Positions 8,379 to 17,550 of a stretch of DNA of 64,000 bases are shown here, in pieces (the stretch's first letter is position 1; every line of letters starts with the position of its first letter). The notes under the pieces are model-generated. The model was not told the DNA's origin. It did not search any database and saw nothing but the letters and a program-made list of their open reading frames with translations. Source of the DNA: Endozoicomonas numazuensis (GTDB lineage Bacteria > Pseudomonadota > Gammaproteobacteria > Pseudomonadales > Endozoicomonadaceae); NCBI RefSeq assembly GCF_000722635.1, contig NZ_JOKH01000001.1, forward strand, positions 1,615,778 to 1,679,777. The letters are read 5' to 3'. Both the position numbers and the translations under genes were made by a program.

Positions 8379-9467
8379 CTATTCCTCAACTGCAGCTTCT
8401 GTTTCCTTCACACTGTTTCTCTTTCTGAATTCTCCCGGGGTAATACCGGTCCACTTTTTAAAAGAACGGTGGAAGGCGCTGGGTTCATCAAACCCCATCA
8501 GGGATGCGACGGAGTTAATGCTCATATCCGAACGGGTCAGATAATCAATGGCAGCATCTCTTCGACAGTCGTCTTTTACTCTCTGATAAGAAGTGCCTTC
8601 TTTCTCCAGTCTCCGGCGTAACGTTCTGGAGGAAATGTTCAACATTTCTGCCACTTCATCAAACCCGGGTATCTTGCGGGTAAAATTACTGCCGATGAGT
8701 GAACGAATTTTCTTAATCACACTTTCATCTTCATTGACGATTGTGAATAGTTCCAGAGGTGCTGTTTTAAGGAACTGGTGCAGGGACTCTTCGGTATGCA
8801 CCAAAGGTGCATCCAGAAAATGGGATTTGAAAGTAAAGGCATTTTCTGTCTGTTGAAAATGTATCGGGCAGTCGAAATAGAAGCGGTAGCCACTATTGCT
8901 GAGAATTTCGGGTCCAGTAACCTTGACCTCTTTGATCGGGATAAAGGTTCCGATCAGCCAGCAAATGAAACGATGCCACATGGACATATAGTTGATAATG
9001 GTGAGTTGTTTCTGAAGGTCCATGTCATGAGAGGGCTCCACCCGGAATGTCCGGTGCACCAGAGTCGCGTATTCCCCGTCCGCAGACAGATAATACGGTG
9101 CTGCTTTACTGACATTTAGCCCTTTGGCTTCGTAGAGCATGGCATAGAAATCCACACTTCTGCTCAGGGCTATACGCAAGCTTGGGCTGTGGATAACGCT
9201 ATAGCAGAACATACGGAAAGTACCCATGGGCACTTTGGTGCGGGTAATTCCAAAGCATTCATCCTTGAGCAGGTCTGACACCCGACTGTATAGACGACTG
9301 AAGTCCTGTGCCGAGATGTCCTGTTCCAGTTGCTGATCAGGAGACAGATCCATAGGGTTGAAGGAGAAACCGATCTCTTCAACGATCTGATCTACTTTAT
9401 GGCCGTTTTCTGCTGCTACCTTGAGCAACAGTCGTGCGTATTTGGCGGGTATGGCTTGCTCGCTCAT
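8379..9467 (-). CDS. AraC family transcriptional regulator
   Basis: A 362-residue regulator. The N-terminal half (about 20-215) matches the arabinose-binding-like ligand domain of the OruR/ArgR-type AraC subfamily, and the C-terminal hundred residues hold two helix-turn-helix motifs: VAEMLNISSRTLRRRLEKEG, then INSVASLMGFDEPSAFHRSF followed by KKWTGITPGEFRK. It acts in the cytoplasm as a DNA-binding activator or repressor. The gene is convergent with the acyl-CoA dehydrogenase gene, and regulators of this subfamily often control fatty-acid or alcohol catabolic genes, so that gene or the DUF1302/1329 set is a reasonable guess. The effector ligand is unknown. Confidence 0.9.
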   Translation of the reverse strand: MSEQAIPAKYARLLLKVAAENGHKVDQIVEEIGFSFNPMDLSPDQQLEQDISAQDFSRLYSRVSDLLKDECFGITRTKVPMGTFRMFCYSVIHSPSLRIALSRSVDFYAMLYEAKGLNVSKAAPYYLSADGEYATLVHRTFRVEPSHDMDLQKQLTIINYMSMWHRFICWLIGTFIPIKEVKVTGPEILSNSGYRFYFDCPIHFQQTENAFTFKSHFLDAPLVHTEESLHQFLKTAPLELFTIVNEDESVIKKIRSLIGSNFTRKIPGFDEVAEMLNISSRTLRRRLEKEGTSYQRVKDDCRRDAAIDYLTRSDMSINSVASLMGFDEPSAFHRSFKKWTGITPGEFRKRNSVKETEAAVEE

Positions 9468-9697
9468 CGTTATTCTAGGTCCTGGTAATCCAGTGCTTGG
9501 CGATTAAAAAACAATCTACCCAATCTCTAAAGGGGGTGATCAGGAGGGGTAGGTCGTTTTCTTGCGTCAGAGGCATTTACTTCTTCTAATGGATGGATCC
9601 GTTCGGCCATGATATGAAATTTTGTCGACTTGATCCAATTTTCAGCCATTTGTCTTAGTAAAAGGTTCTAAGGAAGGAGTATTTTGTGCGGTTAGGA

Positions 9698-9722
9698 AAG
9701 GGAAAAGCGAGGCTTTTCCCTT
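9698..9722 (-). terminator. Hairpin downstream of ushA remnant
   Basis: A perfect 11-bp stem, AAGGGAAAAGC with GCTTTTCCCTT, around a 3-base loop, 8 bases beyond the last codon of the ushA remnant. Its position and the T-runs in the stem suit a terminator of the minus-strand gene. Confidence 0.6.
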
Positions 9723-9729
9723 ACTGCGA

Positions 9730-10061
9730 TCAGAGTCTTGTGATCCCCTCAGGCCTGAAGGCATCTGCACGAATAGACGTGTGATTTTCTACGAACTCTT
9801 TAAGAACGTCTGCGTCTTTATAACCTGTGTCTACGTACGCGGGATGATCATTCAGCTTGGGGTAGCCATCCCCCATTCGCCGTCTTCATTCTGCCAGAAG
9901 CGGCCATGGTGATCATTGGTATGCAGAACAGTCAGCGTATAGGTTTTATTGGGATCATAGCTTGCCTGCTCATTTTTGCTGGCACAGCCCGTCAGAACAA
10001 CTGACAGGGAGAGTACCGCAGAAAAGACAACTCTCCAGGAGGAAGGAGTGTGCGTAGTCAT
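9730..10061 (-). pseudogene. ushA: ushA (UDP-sugar hydrolase/5'-nucleotidase), internally deleted
   Basis: Only the two ends of the gene remain. From ATG 10061 the sequence gives a lipoprotein-type signal (VVLTGCASK) and the UshA N-terminal motif TLTVLHTNDHHGRFWQNEDGE, which carries metal-binding Asp and His of the phosphoesterase site. Near 9864-9873 the frame shifts, and a second frame reads DGYPKLNDHPAYVDTGYKDA and on to a stop at 9730-9732, matching the extreme C-terminus of UshA. By comparison with the roughly 550-residue E. coli enzyme, about 430 residues are missing. The joint bases GGGGATGGCT fit both flanks, as expected for a microhomology deletion. The remnant cannot be active. Confidence 0.85.
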
Positions 10062-10152
10062 GTTTTTCTGATTTCCTGTGGACAAATCCCCGGATATTGT
10101 CCATAGGATTATGAACGTTGTCTGTCGTGTGAACTACCCATGAGGCACCTGG

Positions 10153-10178
10153 CCCGGATATTTTATGAAGTATCCGGG
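10153..10178. repeat. Hairpin between gltS and ushA remnant
   Basis: A perfect 8-bp inverted repeat, CCCGGATA/TATCCGGG, with a 10-base loop, 23 bases past the gltS stop codon. No T-run follows on either strand, so a terminator role is uncertain. Confidence 0.4.
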
Positions 10179-10200
10179 ATAGTGGGCTCTGAAGGCGAAT

Positions 10201-11397
10201 TTAATGAAAAATAGAAAGGCTCAGGAAGCCCTGTAAGATAACGGCATTCAAGGTGTCGGTATAAACAGAGCCGAGCAGGGGAACAATCAGATATGCCTTG
10301 GGTGAGGGGCCAAAACGATGTGCCAGAGCGCTGATGTTTGCTAAACCGACAGGGGTTGCCCCTAGTCCCAGTCCAATGAAGCCGGCTGAAGTCAGACTGG
10401 CATCATAGTCTTTGCCTGCAGCCCGAAACATAATCCAGTAGGCGAACGTGCAGATGACCAGAGACTGGATCATGACGATGAAAAAAGCGGGCATAGCGCT
10501 GTGAGCCAGCTGTATCAGGTTCAGTGACATCAGGCTCATGGTGATGAACATTTCCAGACAGATATCGCCAAACAGGTTGATAAACTGTTCATTGAATGAA
10601 TAGTTCACCAGATCAGACACATTGATAAAAACAATAGCGATCAGCAAAACGGGTAAGTAATTCGGCATCACAATCCCTTCTGCTCTGAGATAACCGTTCA
10701 GCCATTTTCCCAGAATAATGCAGGTACTGATCAAGAGAATGACATTTAAAATTTGCTGCATACAAAGTTTGATTTGACGTGTTTCAACACTTTCGGGAAT
10801 TGCAAAGCCTTTAGTATCCGCTTGAGAAGGACACAGATTATGTTTTTTGATCAGGGCATGGGCTACAGGTCCTCCGAGCAACCCTCCCATGATTAAGCCC
10901 ATGGTGGCAGACATAAGGCCAAATTCGGTGGCCTGGTGGTAGCCTTGTGCTTCCAGAAAAGTGCCCCAGCTGATCGCCGTTCCATGGCCCCCGGCCATGG
11001 AAATAGTCCCGGCCAGCAGTCCATGAATAGGTGGCTCACCCAAGCCTATGGCAGCCAATATACCTACGGTGTTTTGAAGAACAAGAAAACCGAAAATGAC
11101 AAAGAACAAGACGAGCAGAGTTTTTCCGCCAGAAACCAGTAGTCTGAAACGGGCATTCAGGCCCACCGTACAGAAAAAGATCAGCAGTAAGTCGTCTCTG
11201 AGGCCAATCCCCCAATCCACCTTGAAATCAAAGAAACCGTCCAGAAGGGCAAATAGAACACTGAATAGCAGTCCACCAGTGACTGGGGAGGGAATATGGT
11301 AATGATGCAGGCAATAAACCCGAGAGGTAATCCACCGCCCCACTTTGTAAGAAATGATGGCAAGTAGGAGCAAAGAGAAGCCTGACAGGTGCACCAT
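10201..11397 (-). CDS. gltS: Sodium/glutamate symporter, GltS type
   Basis: A 398-residue inner-membrane carrier with about ten hydrophobic segments, close to the usual GltS length. Two similar halves each contain a glycine-rich re-entrant loop: TISMAGGHGTAISWG (about residues 132-146) and GLGLGATPVGLANISAL near the C-terminus. Known GltS proteins import glutamate with sodium. The N-terminus (MVHLSGFSLLLLAIISYKVG) starts directly with a membrane helix, as in the family. The gene stands alone on the minus strand, upstream of the ushA remnant and divergent from the kinase gene. The annotation as a glutamate carrier is by family and not by substrate evidence. Confidence 0.88.
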   Translation of the reverse strand: MVHLSGFSLLLLAIISYKVGRWITSRVYCLHHYHIPSPVTGGLLFSVLFALLDGFFDFKVDWGIGLRDDLLLIFFCTVGLNARFRLLVSGGKTLLVLFFVIFGFLVLQNTVGILAAIGLGEPPIHGLLAGTISMAGGHGTAISWGTFLEAQGYHQATEFGLMSATMGLIMGGLLGGPVAHALIKKHNLCPSQADTKGFAIPESVETRQIKLCMQQILNVILLISTCIILGKWLNGYLRAEGIVMPNYLPVLLIAIVFINVSDLVNYSFNEQFINLFGDICLEMFITMSLMSLNLIQLAHSAMPAFFIVMIQSLVICTFAYWIMFRAAGKDYDASLTSAGFIGLGLGATPVGLANISALAHRFGPSPKAYLIVPLLGSVYTDTLNAVILQGFLSLSIFH

Positions 11398-11590
11398 GAA
11401 GAATGCTCATTATTTGAAATATCAAGTTTAATATAGCAGTCAGTGCTTAATCGCTTTGAAATTCATCCAGTATGGAATTTATGACATGGCTTGAAAAAGT
11501 GAGCAGATAGTCAGTGCTGCTAATGGTTTTGTTACCACCTGACAGTGAAAACACTGCTTTAATGCAGCCAATGTTCATGGAGGAATATCA

Positions 11591-12631
11591 ATGCAGCCGT
11601 TTGCAGGGCATTCACCGACTTATATACAGAAGAGTCAACCGGTTAATTCTGAATTCAAGCAACGTTCATTGTCTGAGGATAAGCTCCACGCGCCTGAAAA
11701 AGCACATTCTGGCAGTCGGTCATCCAGTGGGCACAGCTCAATGGCCACTTCCAGTGGCAGAGAGTTAACGGTATCTCCTCCCGGTTGTGTGAAGAGTCAT
11801 CTGACGCCACCTGCAGAATCAGGCTTTCAATCTGAGAGTCATTCACCTGAGTCCAGTCCATCTTCAGTGATCCGCTCAGAGAAGAGCCTGGCAATGCCGC
11901 AGGGGCTGGTTGAACTGGACTCTGATCAGGTGTTGAACTGGGCATTTGGCTCTCAGGCTGAGTCTGAAGCAGATCAATCCTTCAATCTTGAGTTAATTGC
12001 AGACAGCCGGCGTGAGGTTCAGCTGGCTAAACCCCCCAAGACAGTGCATTTATTAACGCCAGGGAGAAATCAGGGCGCCAGGGCTCTGGAACCCGAAGAG
12101 GTCAAGACATTAATCAGCAACAAAACATTGTTGGGTGAGGGATCTTTTGGGCGGGTTTACTCTGTTCAGTCCGATCGTTTGAAATCCGGTGAGGCTTTGG
12201 CTTTAAAAGAGTTCAAGGTTGATGGCTGCGCTTCTGATTCAATGAAACGTTCCGGACTTAGAGAAATTCATACCCAGATTGCCATGAACCATCTGAATAT
12301 CGCCAGCGCCCTTGGCTTTCATACGGGTTTGCCTATGTTACTGGTGATGGAAAAAGAACCCTATGTCTTCTCTAACCTGCTAAAACAGCAATCCATGCTG
12401 TGTGCATTAAAGCCTCTGGTGAATCGATTGAATATTGAAGCAGGTATATTAGAAGGATTGGGTTATTTGCATAGTTCTTTAAAATTGATTCATGGAGATT
12501 TGAAATCAGGCAACGTGCTGTTGGATCGCAAACTGGTACCTAAAATTATTGATTTCAGTCTGACTTCAGAATGGATAATCCACGATCACTGCACAGTGAA
12601 CCGCCTTGTTTTTATATGGCTCAAGAATTGA
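11591..12631 (+). CDS. Eukaryotic-like protein kinase, N-terminal part (frameshifted)
   Basis: ATG 11591 follows GGAGGAAT at good spacing. Residues 1-165 are polar, Ser/Pro/Gln-rich and probably disordered, like secreted-effector N-termini. From about 170 a protein-kinase fold begins: glycine loop LGEGSFGRVYSV, ATP-lysine in ALALKEF, catalytic loop LIHGDLKSGNVLLD (HGD in place of HRD, catalytic Asp and Asn kept) and metal-site DFS in place of DFG. The frame leaves the kinase pattern right after DFSLTSE and stops at 12631; the missing half continues in the overlapping frame 12571-13128. Joined, the protein would be about 510 residues. It is a plausible T3SS effector relic, but no secretion evidence exists. 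Confidence 0.75.
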   Translation: MQPFAGHSPTYIQKSQPVNSEFKQRSLSEDKLHAPEKAHSGSRSSSGHSSMATSSGRELTVSPPGCVKSHLTPPAESGFQSESHSPESSPSSVIRSEKSLAMPQGLVELDSDQVLNWAFGSQAESEADQSFNLELIADSRREVQLAKPPKTVHLLTPGRNQGARALEPEEVKTLISNKTLLGEGSFGRVYSVQSDRLKSGEALALKEFKVDGCASDSMKRSGLREIHTQIAMNHLNIASALGFHTGLPMLLVMEKEPYVFSNLLKQQSMLCALKPLVNRLNIEAGILEGLGYLHSSLKLIHGDLKSGNVLLDRKLVPKIIDFSLTSEWIIHDHCTVNRLVFIWLKN

Positions 12632-13128
12632 CGTGTGAGCAACGAGAGTTGATGAGCGAATCAACGGATATCTGTTCAGCGGGATTGATTCTACTGGAGC
12701 TGACAACCGGGCAGATAATTCCTTATGTCTGGATGAACAGGAAAAAGTCGTTGGATGCTCATCATCCTGATCTGGATTGGCTCTTTAGTCAGTTTCGAAC
12801 TTATTTCGATCAGACAGAACGGGTTGATAACAAAGAGACTCGATATAAGAAAGCCATGATTACAGATGCATTCAAGCCTGGGGAGTTGCAGAGCAGATGC
12901 ATTGTGAATACTAAACCTGAAAGTAGAACAGCTGGGAAAGTTATGAACACTGTTGTTTTCCCTGCTATGCATCGAGATGCAGAAAAGCGTTGTTCATTAG
13001 CATCAATGAAGAAAAATCTGAAGGAAGCCATGTCTGATATAGAACCGGAAAGCCAGCAGAGATTGCATTTGAAAAGGAAGCGATGTCAAAAAACAGGTCT
13101 GTTCGGAAGAAGTTGTTTTAGAAAGTAG
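12571..13128 (+). CDS. Eukaryotic-like protein kinase, C-terminal part (frameshifted)
   Basis: This frame continues the kinase domain of 11591-12631 after a -1 shift. It contains the P+1/APE-equivalent CFYMAQEL, then the helix-F region STDICSAGLILLELTTG with the invariant Asp, and a basic tail rich in Arg and Lys. The frame is open only from a TGA just before 12556, so the indel lies between about 12556 and 12629. No ribosome site precedes the ATG at 12571, and half a kinase lobe would not fold alone, so independent expression is unlikely. Either a pseudogene or an assembly error. Confidence 0.65.
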   Translation: MDNPRSLHSEPPCFYMAQELTCEQRELMSESTDICSAGLILLELTTGQIIPYVWMNRKKSLDAHHPDLDWLFSQFRTYFDQTERVDNKETRYKKAMITDAFKPGELQSRCIVNTKPESRTAGKVMNTVVFPAMHRDAEKRCSLASMKKNLKEAMSDIEPESQQRLHLKRKRCQKTGLFGRSCFRK

Positions 13129-13217
13129 AGATCAGATGGGTCAACCTCAAACTCGAATCCATCAAACTATGATCTAAGCTCTATCTTCATCGAACATTCC
13201 TTTCTGTGGTTTCTGTT

Positions 13218-15626
13218 ATGGCCGAAAAGCAAACGGGCTGGGCAACCTATAAAGAGGCTCTGGATCAGCTGGATACCACGTTAAGTGGACTCTCATCAAA
13301 GTCTGCTCAAGACCGGTTACATCGCTTCGGGTACAACGAGCTTGAGGATAAGCGTGAAAGCAAATGGTTACAGTTCTTCAAAACTTATTGGGGACCCATT
13401 CCCTGGCTAATTGAGATAGCTGCGGTGCTCTCTGCGGTTATAAGGCACTGGCCGGATTTTTTTATCATTCTGTTCATGCTGGTGTTGAACTCACTGATTG
13501 AATTTATTCAGAGCAGCAAAGCTCAAGATGCCCTGGCTGCGCTGAAGTCGTCCATGGCGCTTCAGGCCCGGGTTAAGCGTGATGGAAAATGGACCGATCT
13601 GCCAGCTCGAGAGTTGATACCGGGTGACATTGTTCATATCGAGAATGGCGATATAGTGCCGGCCGATTGTCTGTTGTGTGATGGAAAATATTTGAGTGTG
13701 GATCAAGCTGCCCTGACAGGGGAGTCCCTGCCTGTGGACAAAGTTGTAAATGACGTCATTTATTCAGGCTCTGTCGTTAAACAGGGGAATATGCAGGCAT
13801 TGGTGACCAGTACCGGTAGCCAGACATTTTTTGGTAATACGGCAAAACTGGTTCAGAGCGCAGGTAATATCTCTCACTTTCAAGAGTCTGTGCTGGGTAT
13901 CGGTAAGTTTCTTATCTATGGCACTTTGCTTTTTTCTGTTTTGATCATCGCCAAAGAGCTGTATCAGCAAGCGCCGGTTTTAAGCATTATTGAGCTGGTT
14001 CTTGTGCTCGTAATTGCGTCTATCCCGGTTGCAATGCCGGCTGTGTTATCAGTAACAATGGCACTGGGTGCTTTATTACTGTCGAAAAAGAAAGCCATTG
14101 TTTCTCATCTGCAGGCTATTGAAGAGTTGGCCAGTGTCGATATTCTGTGTTCCGACAAAACTGGAACGCTCACCCAGAACAAGCTGACGTTTGGTGACCC
14201 TGTTCTTTATGCTGCTGATTCTCCTGAAACTTTGAATTTAGTCGCAGCTATGGCTTCAAGCCCGGATGGCAAAGATGCCATAGATTCTTTGATTTGTGGG
14301 TCTGTTAAAAGTGAGTGCATGCAACCGTTTGAGCGGCTTGAGTTTATCCCGTTCGATCCTGTCAGTAAGCGCAGTGAAGCATCAATTAAGGAAGGAGAGC
14401 AGCTTTTCAAAGTGACTAAAGGTGCTCCTCAGGTCATTATCGATTTATGCACGGACAATAATGAGGTCAGGGACAATGCATTGGAACATGTTCGGGAAAT
14501 GGCAGCAAAAGGGCTTCGAACATTAGGTGTGGCCAGAACAGATAACCAGGGGCATTATCAACTGACAGGACTACTGAGCTTATTTGACCCTCCCAGAGCA
14601 GACTCAAAAGAAGTAATTGCACAAGCCAGGGCATATGGCTTGAATGTGAAAATGGTGACAGGAGACGATCTGGCGATAGGCAGAGAAATATCTGACCAGC
14701 TGGGTTTAGGGAAAGAGTTATTGGCTGCGGACGATCTTTTTGATGACCAGTCGGATATGGAGAACCTTCCAGATCCTGTCAAAAAAACAATTGTAGAAGC
14801 AGAAGGATTTGCCAGAGTCTTTCCAGAGCACAAGTACGGTATTGTGAAAAATCTGCAAAAGTCAGGTTTTGTTGTCGCAATGACAGGAGATGGAGTGAAT
14901 GATGCACCGGCACTCAAGCAGGCGGATGTCGGGATTGCGGTTTCAGGCGCAACGGATGCGGCCCGGGCTGCAGCAGACCTGATACTTACACTGCCGGGTT
15001 TGTCTGTGATTATTCAGGCTGTAGAAGAGGCCCGCCGTATATTTGCGCGCATGATCAGCTATGTAAATTATCGTATTGCAATGACCATAAACCTGATGGT
15101 TTTTGTGGCTGTATCAGTGCTGTTGCTCAGAGTCGTCCCTTTGTCAGCCATTATGATTGTTATCTTGGCATTATTGGATGATATCCCCATCATTACTATT
15201 GCCTATGACAACACCCGAAGTTCGTCAGAACCTATGAAGTGGCAGTTGAAAAAAGTACTGACAGTGGCCAGTGGGCTAGGGCTGGTGAGTGTTATAGGTA
15301 ACTTTGGTTTGATGGCCTTGATGACACAGTTTTACCAACTGAGTACTGACCTGATGCAGACTGTGATGTTTCTGCAGTTGGTTGTAGCGGGTCACTTGCT
15401 GTTGTTTATTTGTCGTCATGATGACTGGTTCTGGATGAAACCGTGGCCTTCTCCCAAACTGTTTCTGGCTATTGTTTTGACTCAGATTGTTGCCGTTTTA
15501 ATTTGTGCATTCGGGTTGTTAATGCCTGCTATCAGTTTCGAGCTAATCGGTGTTGTATGGCTCTATGCTTTTGCATGGATGTTCATTTTGAACGGTGTCA
15601 GAAAAGTGCTTAGAGGAGTGGTATGA
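13218..15626 (+). CDS. Plasma-membrane proton-efflux P-type ATPase (P3A)
   Basis: An 802-residue pump. I start at ATG 13218 rather than GTG 13206; neither has a strong ribosome site. Motifs in order: TGES (167-170, actuator domain), PVAMPAVLSVTMALG in M4, the phosphorylation motif DKTGTLT with Asp at residue 313, KGAPQ in the nucleotide domain and GDGVND at 557-562. The length and the short N- and C-termini fit the bacterial/archaeal relatives of fungal and plant H+-ATPases, which expel protons using ATP. It would energise the membrane or manage pH. It is a single gene, convergent with sodB across a shared terminator. Confidence 0.9.
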   Translation: MAEKQTGWATYKEALDQLDTTLSGLSSKSAQDRLHRFGYNELEDKRESKWLQFFKTYWGPIPWLIEIAAVLSAVIRHWPDFFIILFMLVLNSLIEFIQSSKAQDALAALKSSMALQARVKRDGKWTDLPARELIPGDIVHIENGDIVPADCLLCDGKYLSVDQAALTGESLPVDKVVNDVIYSGSVVKQGNMQALVTSTGSQTFFGNTAKLVQSAGNISHFQESVLGIGKFLIYGTLLFSVLIIAKELYQQAPVLSIIELVLVLVIASIPVAMPAVLSVTMALGALLLSKKKAIVSHLQAIEELASVDILCSDKTGTLTQNKLTFGDPVLYAADSPETLNLVAAMASSPDGKDAIDSLICGSVKSECMQPFERLEFIPFDPVSKRSEASIKEGEQLFKVTKGAPQVIIDLCTDNNEVRDNALEHVREMAAKGLRTLGVARTDNQGHYQLTGLLSLFDPPRADSKEVIAQARAYGLNVKMVTGDDLAIGREISDQLGLGKELLAADDLFDDQSDMENLPDPVKKTIVEAEGFARVFPEHKYGIVKNLQKSGFVVAMTGDGVNDAPALKQADVGIAVSGATDAARAAADLILTLPGLSVIIQAVEEARRIFARMISYVNYRIAMTINLMVFVAVSVLLLRVVPLSAIMIVILALLDDIPIITIAYDNTRSSSEPMKWQLKKVLTVASGLGLVSVIGNFGLMALMTQFYQLSTDLMQTVMFLQLVVAGHLLLFICRHDDWFWMKPWPSPKLFLAIVLTQIVAVLICAFGLLMPAISFELIGVVWLYAFAWMFILNGVRKVLRGVV

Positions 15627-15651
15627 AAGGAACTTGAATAAGAGCAGTAAT

Positions 15652-15678
15652 AAAAATGGCACCCGGAGGTGCCATTTT
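15652..15678. terminator. Bidirectional terminator between ATPase gene and sodB
   Basis: A perfect 11-bp stem AAAATGGCACC/GGTGCCATTTT with CGGA loop; the A4 and T4 ends give U-tracts in both directions. It lies 26 bases after the ATPase stop and 37 bases beyond the end of sodB. Confidence 0.9.
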
Positions 15679-15714
15679 GCGACTGTCTGATGCTTTCAGG
15701 CAGTGCTGGATCAC

Positions 15715-16296
15715 TTATTTTGCATAGTTAGCAGCAGCAAAGTTCCAGTTTACCAGCGCCCAGAAGTTTTTCAGGTATTCCGGGCGAACATTACGGTAGT
15801 CGATGTAGTACGCGTGTTCCCACAGGTCGCAGGTCAGCAGAGGCTTCTGATCAGTCGTCAGAGGAGTGCCCGCATTGCTGGTGTTAACGATTTCTACAGA
15901 ACCATCGCTGTTTTTTACCAGCCAGGTCCAGGAAGAACCAAAGTTATTAACGGCTTTGTCGTTGAACGCCGCAACAAATTCTTCAAAAGAACCGAAAGCC
16001 TTGTTGATAGCGTCAGCCAGTTCACCGGAAGGCGCGCCGCCACCGTTAGGGCTCAGGCAGTCCCAGTAGAAAGTGTGGTTCCAGATCTGGGCAGCATTGT
16101 TGAAGATGCCACCTTCAGATGTCTTGATGATCTCTTCCAAACTCTTGCTTTCCAGTTCGGTACCCGCAACCAGACCGTTCAGTTTATCAACATAGGTCTT
16201 GTGATGCTTGCCGTAGTGGTAGTTCAGAGTTTCTTCAGAAATATGAGGAGCCAGTGCATCGCGTGCATAGGGCAGTGCAGGCAGTTCAAAAGCCAT
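15715..16296 (-). CDS. sodB: Iron superoxide dismutase
   Basis: A 193-residue enzyme, the same length as E. coli SodB, converting superoxide to oxygen and hydrogen peroxide in the cytoplasm. The metal ligands fall at the standard positions H27, H74, D157 and H161, and Gln70 in NNAAQIWNH marks the iron rather than manganese type. Start: ATG 16296 has GGAG upstream; the in-frame GTG at 16311 overlaps that ribosome site and is rejected. It stands as a single gene, convergent with the P-type ATPase gene. Confidence 0.97.
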   Translation of the reverse strand: MAFELPALPYARDALAPHISEETLNYHYGKHHKTYVDKLNGLVAGTELESKSLEEIIKTSEGGIFNNAAQIWNHTFYWDCLSPNGGGAPSGELADAINKAFGSFEEFVAAFNDKAVNNFGSSWTWLVKNSDGSVEIVNTSNAGTPLTTDQKPLLTCDLWEHAYYIDYRNVRPEYLKNFWALVNWNFAAANYAK

Positions 16297-16611
16297 GTTG
16301 TCATTCTCCACTTGGGGTTTGATCTTGTTTGACCTGATTCGTCTCGCGCGACGATATTAACATTGGTGCGGTTACGAATCTATGTGGGGGATAATGTGGG
16401 GGCATGTGGTACCTCTTCAACCCCGGGGTCTCATAAAAACACTGAATTTGTCCATGGAAAGGGATTTCTCCTGATTGTGATGAGTGCTTTTGGCTTATAT
16501 TTCTCAGTTTGGAGAAGGATCAGAAAGGCTATTACTCTTATTCTGGTGTCTTTTTCATAGTAATATTGCGCCTCAACTGCCCATGGCGGAAACAAGATAG
16601 ATGAGAAACCC

Positions 16612-17424
16612 ATGAGAGAAGAGGATAAGGCGATCAACGATATACCGGATTTCTCAATTGCCGCAGACGAGCGTCCAGGACGCAGGAAAACTGCAGCTAC
16701 CGGCGGAACGCCCCCGGGTAAGAAAGGGGGAGCAGGGAAGAGCCCTGCAGGTAAAGGCGGTAATGGTCTGACCTGGCTTTTATTGGTGATGATTATCGTG
16801 CTGGGCGCTGGTGGTGTCTGGCAGTTCAAGATGATGCAGCAAGAACTGGCCGAGACTCGTCAGGCACTGAAAGCCACTCAGGAAAAGCTTAGTACCGTGA
16901 CCGGAGAAGTTACTGCTACTGGCGAGAACCTTGATCAGAGCGGCTCAGCACTAAGGTCTGAGTTGAAAGTGATGGATTCTGAGATTCGCAAACTCTGGGA
17001 TGTGGCGAACAAGCGCAACCGACAATGGATCCTGATCAATAAGGATAATATCGTTAAAGCACTTAAGGAAGCTGAGGAGGCAGGCAACACCGCTGACAAG
17101 GCGAATGGCCAGCTGAGTGAACTGCAAAAGCGTATTCGTGAGATGGATCAGTTGATGAAAGCCATAAGTACTGAACAGCTGGCTGCCCAGAGTGAAATGA
17201 CCGACAGCCTTACCAAGTTCAACAAGCAGGTGGCTGAAATGAAAAAGCTGGTGGCTGATCAGAAGAAGTTACAAGCTGAATTGACTAAAAAAGTGGAAGA
17301 TCAGCAACAGGCCGTTAAAGCTGTTGATTCATTCCGGATTCAGGTCAACCGAAAGCTGCAACAACTGGAAGATACTGTCAGAGATCTGACACAGCCTCCC
17401 AAAGAAGGTCTGGGGCTAGAGTAA
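16612..17424 (+). CDS. Unrecognised single-span membrane protein with coiled coil
   Basis: A 270-residue protein. Residues 1-50 are cytoplasmic and rich in Gly, Lys and Pro; residues 52-72 form one membrane helix (LTWLLLVMIIVLGAGGVW); residues 75-255 are predicted coiled coil, probably periplasmic, built of Ala/Glu/Lys/Gln heptads and containing the phrase IRKLWDVANKRN. Similar proteins occur in other gammaproteobacteria as conserved hypotheticals, as far as I recall. The topology would suit an envelope-spanning scaffold. A hairpin at 17435-17457 ends the gene. Function unknown. Confidence 0.75.
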   Translation: MREEDKAINDIPDFSIAADERPGRRKTAATGGTPPGKKGGAGKSPAGKGGNGLTWLLLVMIIVLGAGGVWQFKMMQQELAETRQALKATQEKLSTVTGEVTATGENLDQSGSALRSELKVMDSEIRKLWDVANKRNRQWILINKDNIVKALKEAEEAGNTADKANGQLSELQKRIREMDQLMKAISTEQLAAQSEMTDSLTKFNKQVAEMKKLVADQKKLQAELTKKVEDQQQAVKAVDSFRIQVNRKLQQLEDTVRDLTQPPKEGLGLE

Positions 17425-17434
17425 TCTTCCACTG

Positions 17435-17457
17435 CCGGGTGGTTTCGCCACCCGGTT
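17435..17457 (+). terminator. Hairpin after coiled-coil protein gene
   Basis: Perfect 8-bp stem CCGGGTGG/CCACCCGG with a 5-base loop, 10 bases after the stop codon. Only a short T-run follows (TTGGT), so efficiency is uncertain. Confidence 0.55.
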
Positions 17458-17550
17458 GGTCATAAACAACCTTTCATTCAATGAATAGCGTGAAGCCAGC
17501 TTAAACTGGCTACATTAAAGAACAATAATTCATTCCGGAGCTGTGGGCTG

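Noticed and set aside
15703-16332. Long plus-strand open frame opposite sodB
   Set aside because: sodB is certain from its metal ligands; the opposite frame is a by-product of its codon use.
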